From: Spirochaetaceae bacterium
Lineage (GTDB): Bacteria; Spirochaetota; Spirochaetia; SZUA-6; RPPD01
Reading direction: 5' to 3'
NCBI GenBank assembly: GCA_003818675.1
Contig: RPPD01000039.1
Coordinates: 1-9,900, forward strand
DNA: 9,900 nt
The notes beneath the pieces were generated by a model. The model saw only the letters and a program-made list of their open reading frames with translations, ran no database searches and was not told the origin of the DNA. The translations under genes and the position numbers were made by a program. Every line of letters starts with the position of its first letter. Position 1 is the first letter of the stretch. Of this stretch, positions 1-5,630 are shown piece after piece.

Positions 1-592
1 AATGAAGCTGCAGACCTCCACAGCAAACGAGGATATCTTTTCATTTTATCAGCCCGCCGGCAATTTCTTCGCCCTTTCAATAAACAATTCCTCTGACGGT
101 GAACACCCCGATGTCAGGCTTACCCTTTTCGACAGCGCGGGAAAACAGCTCACCCCAACGCCAGTCAAAATGCCCGAGTCGGTCGGCTGGACGTTTAACG
201 ACTATCTCGTCTCGGGCAACAAGATCTATGGCCTCATACGCGGGGACGGCGCGATCGGTTATATCGTCGCAATCGATGTGACGAATCCGGTAAAACCGCA
301 ATACTCAGGCCTTGCCGACATGTACCAGGCATTTGCGGATGACAGTGTATTCGATGCGGTCTTGATGAACGGCTATATCTATCTCTACAGCACCGGAACT
401 GTAAACGACAAATACTTCGACCTGCTGCGAAAAATCAAGGCGGATGCGTTTGCCGGGCCTGATATCGTGCGGGTCAGCCAGGCCGTGCTGCCGGAATTTG
501 CCGAAGGGAGCTGGGTCGTGGCCATGCTAACCGGCAACAATGTTCTGTATGTCGTAACCTCAAGCAATGGCATCCTTGTCTACAAACCATAA
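1..592 (+). CDS. Beta-propeller-like (LVIVD-type) protein, C-terminal part, 5' end outside window
   Basis: This is the 3' part of a gene that enters from the left edge. An ATG lies at position 2, but the protein from there has no signal peptide and starts in the middle of a beta-rich region, so that Met is more likely internal. The visible 196 residues contain repeated beta-strand units with short turns. One of them, near residues 87-102 (YIVAIDVTNPVKPQ), matches the core of LVIVD repeats (hydrophobic strand, DV-x-NP, then a proline-containing link), which form bladed propellers in exported or cell-surface proteins. A second such strand, VLYVVTSSNGILVYKP, closes the protein. No catalytic residues are recognisable. 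It ends 16 nt before the likely start of the alkyltransferase gene, so the two are probably co-transcribed. Function unknown; the propeller assignment is from motif resemblance only. Confidence 0.6.
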   Translation, partial: MKLQTSTANEDIFSFYQPAGNFFALSINNSSDGEHPDVRLTLFDSAGKQLTPTPVKMPESVGWTFNDYLVSGNKIYGLIRGDGAIGYIVAIDVTNPVKPQYSGLADMYQAFADDSVFDAVLMNGYIYLYSTGTVNDKYFDLLRKIKADAFAGPDIVRVSQAVLPEFAEGSWVVAMLTGNNVLYVVTSSNGILVYKP

Positions 593-608
593 ACGGGAAA
601 CCACATTG

Positions 609-1139
609 ATGGCAAAGATGAAATCAGAACTGATAACAAACAAATATCGTACTGGAAAATATTTCGTAACACTTGACGAGAAAAACAGGTTGGTCTCCCT
701 GTCGCTCCGGCCTGCTGGTATAGCAAAATCCGGAGATGCTTCAGCGCCGGATCAATCCGCCATTGCAAAAGACATAGTCGCTCAGCTTGATGAATATTAT
801 TCCGGGAAAAGGCGGGTTTTTGACATCAGGCTCGCGCCCGCAGGCACAGATTTCCAGAAACTTGTCTGGAGGGCGCTTTGCAGGATTCCGTATGGCGCGA
901 CAATCACATATTCAGGCCTGGCAAAAGCCACGGGGAAACCGCGAGCTGTCCGCGCTGTCGCAAATGCCGTGGCAAAAAATCCGATCGGGATAATCATACC
1001 ATGCCACAGGGTGATTGCGTCAGATGGTTCACTCGGCGGATACAGTGCAGGTCTTGGGGACGGCAATCCCAGGAATGAAAAGAATCTTTCGGTGAAAAAA
1101 AATCTGCTCGACATTGAAAAGAAATATAGAGCGGAATAA
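609..1139 (+). CDS. ogt: Methylated-DNA--[protein]-cysteine S-methyltransferase (O6-alkylguanine-DNA alkyltransferase, Ogt/MGMT type)
   Basis: This is a suicide DNA-repair protein that moves the alkyl group from O6-alkylguanine (or O4-alkylthymine) onto its own cysteine. In 176 residues it shows the family's active-site motif IIPCHRVI with acceptor Cys132. Before it come the helix-turn-helix DNA-binding stretch (FQKLVWRALCRIPYGATITY, about 81-100) and the arginine-finger segment KPRAVRAVANAVAKNP (about 110-125). After it comes the GGYSAG loop. The N-terminal 70 residues are the usual weakly conserved domain. Start choice: ATG 609 has only a weak purine run (GGGAAA, 595-600). The upstream ATG at 567 overlaps the previous gene and has no ribosome site, and ATG 618 is also possible. 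Odd point: about 11 extra residues (GDGNPRNEKNLSV region) lie between the GGYSAGL loop and the final K-x-x-LL-x-x-E helix, which is much tighter in standard Ogt/Ada. It probably shares a transcript with the preceding gene. Confidence 0.93.
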   Translation: MAKMKSELITNKYRTGKYFVTLDEKNRLVSLSLRPAGIAKSGDASAPDQSAIAKDIVAQLDEYYSGKRRVFDIRLAPAGTDFQKLVWRALCRIPYGATITYSGLAKATGKPRAVRAVANAVAKNPIGIIIPCHRVIASDGSLGGYSAGLGDGNPRNEKNLSVKKNLLDIEKKYRAE

Positions 1140-1174
1140 AAATAAAACTGCCGGCATTATCAATCAACGATTAT

Positions 1175-1999
1175 TCATCCCGCGGTCGCAGTGTCGCCTG
1201 GCAGCACAACACCCTTTACATCATTTAGAATAAGCATTTGGGCAAAGCACTTAGCGTTAGCGACAGCCTGGGCCTTTGCATGGTTGTTGAATGATACAAA
1301 GAGAACCCTCGCTTTTTCAATTATGGATTTAACCCGGCCAACCCAACCTGCAAGTTCGTCATCCTGATACAGGTAGTCATATCTGCTCACATTGTCGCCC
1401 TGCCACCAGTTGGCCTTGTTTCTTCCGTGAAAGCGTATGTATGCGGCCTCTGCCGTGACATGGGCGGATGGTGGAATCAGCTTTGGCAGATCTGGCTCAT
1501 CCACATTGACAATGGCAACCCTGCGCTTCTCCAGTTCCGCGACAACGTGTTCCGTGGTCCACTCGACAGAACGGAATTCCACGGCGAGCGGCAGGTCTTC
1601 CAACAGGTCACACAGCGAAGCCAGGTGCTTCCGGTTTTCAGGCGTATAGTGAAAACTGTAGGGGAACTGGACCAGCACGACAGCAAGCCTGTTGCTGTTT
1701 GAAAGCGGCGCGATGCCCTCCCTGAATGCCGCGGCAACTCTTTTTGTATCATCTGTAATTTCATGCGTGAGGCTCTTGTGCGCCTTGATGGCAAACCGGA
1801 AATTACTGCAGGTTTTTTCCACGAGTTTTTCCACAAGTACCGCTTTTGGCATTGTATAATAGGAAAAGTTTAGCTCCACAAACGGGAAATGAGCTGAGTA
1901 GAATGATAAAAAATCACTGTCTGCAGCATTTTCCGGATAGAACAGCCCCTTCCAGTCCTTGTACGAATATCCGCTCGTTCCGATGTAGATTTCCGCCAT
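1175..1999 (-). CDS. DUF72 (YecE/UPF0759) family TIM-barrel protein
   Basis: This 274-residue protein has the full set of DUF72 landmarks in order: IGTSGYSYKDWKGLFYPE at the N terminus, FVELNFSYYTMP (about 40-51), FAIKAHKSLTHE (69-80), VLVQFPYSFHYTPENRKHL (108-126), LAVEFRSVEW (138-147), VNVDEPDLP (164-172), YIRFHGRN plus YDYLY (187-211) and SFNNHAKAQAVANA (236-249). The fold is a TIM barrel related in shape to sugar isomerases and endonuclease IV. No biochemical activity is firmly established for the family, so none is assigned. Length is normal for the family. It converges on the alkyltransferase gene with a 35-nt gap and is divergent from the exported-protein gene at 2096. It has no Shine-Dalgarno before its ATG, and its promoter sits so close that the mRNA is probably leaderless (see promoter entry). 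Confidence 0.93.
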   Translation of the reverse strand: MAEIYIGTSGYSYKDWKGLFYPENAADSDFLSFYSAHFPFVELNFSYYTMPKAVLVEKLVEKTCSNFRFAIKAHKSLTHEITDDTKRVAAAFREGIAPLSNSNRLAVVLVQFPYSFHYTPENRKHLASLCDLLEDLPLAVEFRSVEWTTEHVVAELEKRRVAIVNVDEPDLPKLIPPSAHVTAEAAYIRFHGRNKANWWQGDNVSRYDYLYQDDELAGWVGRVKSIIEKARVLFVSFNNHAKAQAVANAKCFAQMLILNDVKGVVLPGDTATAG

Positions 2000-2006
2000 T
2001 GCGCAA

Positions 2007-2036
2007 ATTGTAGCGCGGTTTTTGATTATGCGTCAA
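2007..2036 (-). promoter_or_regulatory. Sigma-70-type promoter of the DUF72 gene, predicted leaderless start
   Basis: On the minus strand a -35 box TTGACG (2036-2031) and a -10 box TACAAT (2012-2007) are separated by 18 nt. Only seven nucleotides lie between the -10 box and the ATG at 1999, so the expected +1 is position 2000 or 1999. The transcript would begin at or one base before the start codon. This agrees with the absence of any ribosome-binding site. Start-site placement is inferred from spacing. Confidence 0.65.
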
Positions 2037-2086
2037 CGCTTATTTTTTCCGGATTTTGGAGATAAACTATTAATAAGTATTTACAC

Positions 2087-2092
2087 GGAGGG
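2087..2092 (+). promoter_or_regulatory. Ribosome-binding site of exported beta-barrel gene at 2096
   Basis: GGAGGG lies 3 nt before the ATG at 2096, closer than usual but a good match that fixes this start. The AT-rich 2040-2085 stretch upstream presumably holds the promoter. The best I can find is TTGGAG (2056-2061) with TATTTA (2078-2083), which is not convincing. Confidence 0.7.
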
Positions 2093-2095
2093 TTT

Positions 2096-3103
2096 ATGAA
2101 TAAGCGCGGCTTTTTTCTTACACTTATATTATCGCTTGCTGCATCATTCACAGCATTCAGCCAGCTAACACCCTATGATGATATCAAGCATGCTTTTGAT
2201 AATTTTATAGAAGATTTTTCCATGACACTTCCGGCTTTGAGTACCCAGGGTCTCAACTGGTCTGACGCCTACATCGGAGGATTTCCGCACTTTGGCGCGG
2301 GAGCAACTTTGGGCGCGGCATTTATTCCGTTTGATTCTATAGAAGATGCGGCAAACAGCCTCAACGTGGACATGGCAGAAATTCCTGAGTTCATCCGCAC
2401 TGCCGGATTCCCCATTCCAGTGTGGTGCCTTGACGGCAGGCTTGGGGGGTTCGGCTTTCCCTTTGACCTCGGATTAAAAATCGGGTTCCTCCCGCCAGAT
2501 GTACAATTGCCAGAGAACGTGACCTTTGACTATCTTCTGGTTGGTGCGGATTTCAGATGGGGCATAATTGAGGATCTGGGGCCAATCCCCGACATATCCG
2601 TGGGAGTAGGATTGAATTATCTTGGCGGCTCAGTCGGAATAAACGATGCTGTCCAGGGTTTTCATGTTTCAATACCAGGTTTTACGACAACTCCAGATAC
2701 AGAACTTGAAATCGGAAACGGCGATTTTTTCTTTGACTGGCAGGCATTCACCATGGATCTTAAAGCCCAGATCAGCAAAAACTTTGTTTTCATTACACTG
2801 TCAGCGGGGTTTGGCGCCACATACAGCCTGTATGCGACATCAAGCATAGGAATGAAATCTGATATAACCATTGATGACGTAGCTATAACACCAACGCAGA
2901 TCAGCCTGATAGAATCACTTGTAGAAGGCCTTGACCTGACAGGTTCAAGCTTCGTCATATCGGGGGCAGCAAACGGCTGGTCACTCCGGGTATTTGGCGG
3001 ATTCCAGTTTGACATTACAATTTTCAAACTGGACATCAATGCCACCTACAACCTGCTTACAGGATCATACGGTGGATCACTCAACCTGAGAGTCCAGTTT
3101 TAA
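2096..3103 (+). CDS. Exported protein, probable outer-membrane beta-barrel
   Basis: This 335-residue protein is of unknown function. The first 22 residues form a typical Sec signal peptide: basic MNKR, hydrophobic FFLTLILSLAASF, then AFS before the Gln that probably becomes the mature N terminus. The mature protein is rich in glycine and aromatic residues, with alternating hydrophobic/polar strands separated by loops. This suits a transmembrane beta-barrel. It ends with strand SLNLRVQF, whose terminal Phe is the usual outer-membrane assembly signal. An amphipathic stretch follows the signal peptide (about 24-50), before the barrel. One cysteine only, in PVWCLDG near residue 110, and no lipobox, so it is not a lipoprotein. 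It is not recognisably homologous to the second barrel protein at 4674. I recall similar conserved hypothetical proteins in spirochaetes but cannot name the family. A small 19-bp tandem repeat begins inside its last codons. Confidence 0.75.
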   Translation: MNKRGFFLTLILSLAASFTAFSQLTPYDDIKHAFDNFIEDFSMTLPALSTQGLNWSDAYIGGFPHFGAGATLGAAFIPFDSIEDAANSLNVDMAEIPEFIRTAGFPIPVWCLDGRLGGFGFPFDLGLKIGFLPPDVQLPENVTFDYLLVGADFRWGIIEDLGPIPDISVGVGLNYLGGSVGINDAVQGFHVSIPGFTTTPDTELEIGNGDFFFDWQAFTMDLKAQISKNFVFITLSAGFGATYSLYATSSIGMKSDITIDDVAITPTQISLIESLVEGLDLTGSSFVISGAANGWSLRVFGGFQFDITIFKLDINATYNLLTGSYGGSLNLRVQF

Positions 3104-3140
3104 CTGACGAGTCCAGTTTTAACTGAAAAGTCCAGTTTTA
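3091..3140. repeat. 19-bp direct tandem repeat, 2.6 copies, bridging two convergent stop codons
   Basis: AGTCCAGTTTTAACTGA is present exactly at 3091-3107 and 3110-3126, and its first 12 bases recur at 3129-3140, giving a fixed 19-nt period. Copy 1 contains the last codons and TAA stop of the exported barrel gene. Copy 3 supplies the TAA stop of folD on the other strand. Each copy holds the imperfect dyad CAGTT-TT-AACTG or part of it. The dyads are too short and lack a T-run after a GC-rich stem, so I do not call a terminator. Replication slippage is the simplest origin. Confidence 0.9.
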
Positions 3141-3980
3141 GAGCAGTTTTTTCTCTGCTGATGCGACAGTCTGTTCTATAAGCGTGATGATTGTCATTGG
3201 GCCTACACCTCCAGGAACAGGTGTATACGCCGATACGATGTCCTTCATGTTCTCCAGATCCGCGTCCCCGACATTTCCCGGATTATAACCTGCGTCAATG
3301 ACCACGGCACCCGGCTTTATCCAGTCTGCCTTGACGAACTTTGGTTTTCCCAAAGCCGCCACCACTATATCCGCCCTGCGTACAACCTCCGGGAGGTTCT
3401 GCGTCCTCGAGTGGCACATGGTCACCGTGGCATTGCGGTTCAAAAGCATCATCGCCATGGGTTTGCCAAGGATTGGACTGCGGCCTATGATCACGGCTTC
3501 CTTTCCCTCAAGCACTATTTTATATTTATCCAGAAGCCTCATGATCCCCAGCGGGGTCGCAGGTCCATACTCCATTTCATTCATGGCGAGCTTGGCGAAT
3601 GACATATAGGTCACACCGTCTACATCCTTGTCTGGTGAAATGGTGTTAAAACAGCGCGCCTCGTCTATCTGCTTGGGCACTGGATGCTGGAGCAGAATTC
3701 CATGCACGTCTCCGTTGAAATTGAGTTCTGTTATGGTGCTGGTGACATCATCCGTGTCAGCGGTCTGCGGGAGTACGATTTTCATTGATTCCAAACCCGC
3801 CCGTTTGCAGGCATTTCCCTTCATCTTGACATATGTAATGGAGGCGGGATCCTCGCCCACAAGAATCGTGGCCAGAATCGGCACCCTGCCGGTTTTTTCC
3901 ACCAGTTTTGCCACGCGTTGTTTCAATTCTTCATTTATTTCCTTTGCGCATGATGTTCCGTCCAGAATCAGAGACTCCAT
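3138..3980 (-). CDS. folD: Bifunctional methylenetetrahydrofolate dehydrogenase / methenyltetrahydrofolate cyclohydrolase
   Basis: FolD interconverts 5,10-methylene-, 5,10-methenyl- and 10-formyl-tetrahydrofolate in the cytosol, using NAD(P), and so links serine/glycine one-carbon units to purine and formyl-Met synthesis. The 280 residues are full length. Visible motifs are the catalytic Y50-x3-K54 in [15 protein letters not shown], Gln98 in GILLQHPVP, the substrate Asp121 in [10 protein letters not shown], the nucleotide-binding [17 protein letters not shown] (164-180) and [11 protein letters not shown] (253-263). The usual PCTP is PATP here (140-143), a tolerated variant. The start is fixed by an excellent AAGGAGG 7 nt upstream. 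That ribosome site lies inside the last three codons of the small cysteine-motif gene, whose stop is 2 nt before this ATG, so the two genes are surely co-transcribed and probably translationally coupled. No separate promoter is seen. Confidence 0.97.
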   Translation of the reverse strand: MESLILDGTSCAKEINEELKQRVAKLVEKTGRVPILATILVGEDPASITYVKMKGNACKRAGLESMKIVLPQTADTDDVTSTITELNFNGDVHGILLQHPVPKQIDEARCFNTISPDKDVDGVTYMSFAKLAMNEMEYGPATPLGIMRLLDKYKIVLEGKEAVIIGRSPILGKPMAMMLLNRNATVTMCHSRTQNLPEVVRRADIVVAALGKPKFVKADWIKPGAVVIDAGYNPGNVGDADLENMKDIVSAYTPVPGGVGPMTIITLIEQTVASAEKKLL

Positions 3981-3982
3981 TA

Positions 3983-4231
3983 TTAATCCTCCTTTTTATG
4001 CGCCGCAATAATAATGTCTCGCGCACGAATATAATGATTTGGGAAGAGGTCGGCCGGCACATTGTCCCGCCCCAGCTCGCAGAACACCATGTAGCGCGCA
4101 CACTGCCTGTTGTCTGCGCGGCAGTAGTGCATTTTTAATATCTCTGCTATGTCAGGCATGTCTGTCATCTTGTCATTGAAAAATGGACATCCGGCAAGAC
4201 ACTCACAGTCTTTCTTGATGTTTTCCTGCAT
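3983..4231 (-). CDS. Small four-cysteine-motif protein, paralogue A (82 aa), upstream partner of folD
   Basis: Function unknown. This soluble 82-residue protein has no signal peptide. It aligns without gaps to the 77-aa protein encoded just upstream. Shared features are a Cys-x5-Cys pair (C9, C15), a 21-residue helix-like spacer with FNDKM-x-D-MP, then Cys-x6-Cys (C37, C44) followed by ARY, LG, VP-x-DLFPNH and a final helix with R-A-x-x-I. Four invariant cysteines in two pairs suggest a metal site (Zn or Fe-S) or redox pairs. C11 and C51 are not shared. I believe I have seen short proteins of this type in spirochaetes and deltaproteobacteria, but I know no characterised member. The only possible start is ATG 4231: there is no in-frame ATG, GTG or TTG between the upstream in-frame stop and this codon, and it lacks a Shine-Dalgarno. 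It has its own near-consensus promoter and leads into folD. Confidence 0.8.
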   Translation of the reverse strand: MQENIKKDCECLAGCPFFNDKMTDMPDIAEILKMHYCRADNRQCARYMVFCELGRDNVPADLFPNHYIRARDIIIAAHKKED

Positions 4232-4236
4232 GTTGC

Positions 4237-4265
4237 ATTCTATTTTTTCAAGAGGATTCTGTCAA
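4237..4265 (-). promoter_or_regulatory. Near-consensus sigma-70 promoter of the 82-aa gene and folD, predicted leaderless start
   Basis: On the minus strand a perfect -35 TTGACA (4265-4260) and a -10 TAGAAT (4242-4237) are separated by exactly 17 nt, the best promoter in the window. Five nucleotides (GCAAC) separate the -10 box from the ATG at 4231. The first purine at a suitable distance after a pyrimidine is the A of that ATG, so the mRNA probably starts on the initiation codon. A near-palindrome (4259-4272) overlaps the -35 box. Confidence 0.75.
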
Positions 4266-4285
4266 TTAACAGGGTAACCTGCCAT

Positions 4286-4519
4286 CTACCGTATCAAGCC
4301 ATGGAATCCGGAAAGGATTTCATGGGCCCGGTAGAGGTGATTGGGAAACAGGTCTGGCGGCAGACCGTCGTTTCCAAGTGCCCTGAAGATGATATATCGC
4401 GCGCAATGGCCTTTGCTGCCAGTGCAGAAGGTCTTCTTCATTATGTGGACAACGAGGGGCAGGTCTGCTATTTTCTCATTCAAAAACCTGCATTTGTGCA
4501 TCAGTTCACAGGTATCCAT
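4286..4519 (-). CDS. Small four-cysteine-motif protein, paralogue B (77 aa)
   Basis: Function unknown. This is the tandem paralogue of the 82-aa protein. The gapless alignment keeps all four motif cysteines (C4, C10, C32, C39 in CX5C-X21-CX6C spacing) and the block C-A-R-Y, LG-x-D-x-x-P-x-DLFPNH and the R-A-x-x-I helix. The nucleotide sequences have diverged clearly, so the duplication is not recent or the copies are specialised. The frame stays open upstream to 4618, but the start is fixed at ATG 4519 by a perfect AAGGAG (4531-4526) 6 nt before it. The longer forms lack a site and would add an unlikely, poorly structured N terminus. It is followed after 54 nt by the promoter and start of the 82-aa gene, so read-through into the folD transcript is possible. 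Confidence 0.78.
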   Translation of the reverse strand: MDTCELMHKCRFLNEKIADLPLVVHIMKKTFCTGSKGHCARYIIFRALGNDGLPPDLFPNHLYRAHEILSGFHGLIR

Positions 4520-4673
4520 AATATGCTCCTTAGCCATATATATAAAACACCCGTAGTTAGCAAAGGTGACACTTTGGTTGGCCTTAAAGAACCTATTACA
4601 AAAACGATTTTTTTGCATTTTTTCATTCAGTGCACTATACTATTATTTTATTCATCATCAGGAGGAAAATGAA
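4520..4673. promoter_or_regulatory. Divergent intergenic region between the 77-aa gene and the second barrel gene
   Basis: This 154-bp AT-rich gap carries control signals for both directions. Rightward there is a good promoter (separate entry). Leftward the 77-aa gene has its Shine-Dalgarno AAGGAG (4531-4526). The best leftward promoter candidate is TTGCTA (4563-4558) with TATATG (4540-4535), spaced 17 nt, but that would put the transcript start inside the Shine-Dalgarno, so it is doubtful. A small dyad, CAAAG-N6-CTTTG (4561-4576), lies between the two control regions. No additional gene is supported here. Confidence 0.5.
4613..4641 (+). promoter_or_regulatory. Sigma-70-type promoter of the second barrel gene
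   Basis: A -35 box TTGCAT (4613-4618) and a -10 box TATACT (4636-4641) are separated by 17 nt. The predicted transcript start is about 4648-4650. This leaves a leader of roughly 25 nt that carries AGGAGG (4660-4665), 8 nt before the ATG at 4674. Confidence 0.7.
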
Positions 4674-5453
4674 ATGAAAAAGATACTGGTTCTTGTTTTA
4701 GTTTGTGTACTGTCTTTACAGGCATTTGCCCAGGACAAAGGAACGCTTGAAATCGAAACAGGCGTTGATACTGTTTTCGTGACGGGAATGTATGACGGAG
4801 ACGGGGAATTCGACGAAATACCTTCAGATATCAGCTATACAGCTGTTTCCATCCCAATCTCGGTATTTTATGAAATAATCACCGGACTTCAGTTAGGCGT
4901 CAAAGCACAATTCTTGTACTTTAGCGAGGACTGGCTTGATGCTTCAGGTATTGGCCAACCGGCGGTTGGAGTCAAATATACATCCGATTTTGGCCTTGGA
5001 GCCTTTCTTGATGTATATCTTCCCTTTGGATCAGAAGATATTGTTGGCACAGAGCCTGAAATCTTTTTTGACATCGCTGTGTTTTATGACGGCAAGTTTG
5101 ATTCCTTCTTGTTGTATGGAGAATTGATATATGAGTTTACCCTTGAAGGGGATGATGAATTGAAACAGGATTCCATTTTGTTGACACTTCAACCAGGTTA
5201 CCAGATCATGGACAGCCTGGCTGTGACACTGACCGCAGCATTACAAATGCAGTTTGATGTTATATTTGATGGGGAATCAGTTGATGACACTAACGGCTAT
5301 TTGTTCTCACTTGCACCAGGAGCCGTATACCAACCCATGGATATGCTGGAATTATCCCTCGAAGTCCCAATTACACTCTTCGGGAAAAGTCAATCTGTTG
5401 CCAATTATGCCTATTGGGGCATCAACTTCAACGCCAAATTTAATCTTCTTTAA
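4674..5453 (+). CDS. Exported protein, probable outer-membrane beta-barrel (259 aa)
   Basis: Function unknown. A clean Sec signal peptide (MKKILVLVLVCVLSLQAFA, probable cleavage before Gln20) is followed by about 240 residues of alternating beta strands. These end in turns rich in Gly, Asp and Asn, for example LQLGVKAQFLYFSEDWLD and FGLGAFLDVYLPFGS. The protein finishes with the strand NYAYWGINFNAKFNLL. The strand pattern and the absence of helices or a catalytic motif suggest a small porin-like or structural barrel. It lacks the classic terminal Phe, having Leu instead. The Cys at position 11 is inside the hydrophobic core, not in a lipobox. The start is fixed by AGGAGG at 4660-4665; the frame remains open upstream to 4566 but without a ribosome site and across the promoter. 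It has its own promoter and terminator, so it is a single-gene transcript. Confidence 0.75.
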   Translation: MKKILVLVLVCVLSLQAFAQDKGTLEIETGVDTVFVTGMYDGDGEFDEIPSDISYTAVSIPISVFYEIITGLQLGVKAQFLYFSEDWLDASGIGQPAVGVKYTSDFGLGAFLDVYLPFGSEDIVGTEPEIFFDIAVFYDGKFDSFLLYGELIYEFTLEGDDELKQDSILLTLQPGYQIMDSLAVTLTAALQMQFDVIFDGESVDDTNGYLFSLAPGAVYQPMDMLELSLEVPITLFGKSQSVANYAYWGINFNAKFNLL

Positions 5454-5467
5454 TTGAAACTCTTTTC

Positions 5468-5509
5468 AAACGCGTTAAGCGGATATATTTTCGCTTAACG
5501 CGTTTTTTT
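5468..5509 (+). terminator. Strong intrinsic (Rho-independent) terminator after the second barrel gene
   Basis: A perfect 14-bp inverted repeat, AAACGCGTTAAGCG (5468-5481) and CGCTTAACGCGTTT (5492-5505), encloses a 10-nt loop. The stem runs into a T-run at 5503-5509. It starts 14 nt after the barrel gene's stop codon and isolates it from uvrA. Confidence 0.95.
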
Positions 5510-5523
5510 GTACTTGCCCTGCC

Positions 5524-5552
5524 TTGCCAGAATTTCCTTTTTTCGCTAAAAT
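5524..5552 (+). promoter_or_regulatory. Sigma-70-type promoter of uvrA
   Basis: A -35 box TTGCCA (5524-5529) and a -10 box TAAAAT (5547-5552) are separated by 17 nt, directly after the upstream terminator. The predicted start is the A at about 5559, giving a 72-nt untranslated leader that opens almost at once into a stem-loop. A TATAAA at 5582-5587 is a weaker alternative -10 with no good -35 partner. No recognised SOS/LexA box is apparent. Confidence 0.6.
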
Positions 5553-5564
5553 GGAAACACCTTG

Positions 5565-5610
5565 GGTACCTCTAAAACCTCTATAAATGGATGGAAGTTT
5601 TAGAGGTACC
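5565..5610 (+). promoter_or_regulatory. 14-bp inverted repeat / stem-loop in the uvrA leader
   Basis: GGTACCTCTAAAAC (5565-5578) and GTTTTAGAGGTACC (5597-5610) are perfect inverted repeats around an 18-nt spacer. If transcription starts near 5559, the stem begins about 6 nt from the mRNA 5' end. It ends just before the only ribosome-site candidate, GGAG (5613-5616), which is an unusually long 14 nt from the ATG. There is no T-run after the stem, so it is not an intrinsic terminator. The arms could instead be DNA half-sites for a regulator. Confidence 0.75.
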
Positions 5611-5630
5611 TTGGAGAATCAATAACTATC

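Noticed and set aside
567..608. Alkyltransferase start at ATG 567
   Set aside because: It overlaps the upstream gene, has no ribosome site and adds 14 residues unlike the family.
3091..3140. The three-frame repeat as a device making the protein end in VQF after any frameshift
   Set aside because: The alternative frames meet TGA stops first: at 3087 and 3105 in the frame of copy 2, and at 3124 in the frame of copy 3. The later copies would not be reached.
4259..4272. CTGT-N6-ACAG as a LexA (SOS) box
   Set aside because: The E. coli-type box needs CTGT-N8-ACAG, and the gene downstream has no link to the SOS response.
4301..4672. A 123-codon open frame on the plus strand antisense to the 77-aa gene
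   Set aside because: It is the complement of a gene with a clear paralogue and a perfect ribosome site. The frame has no ribosome site of its own and runs through the promoter of the next gene.
4566..4673. A longer N terminus for the second barrel protein starting at 4566
   Set aside because: It would cover the promoter and the AGGAGG, and would bury a perfect signal peptide behind 36 unrelated residues.
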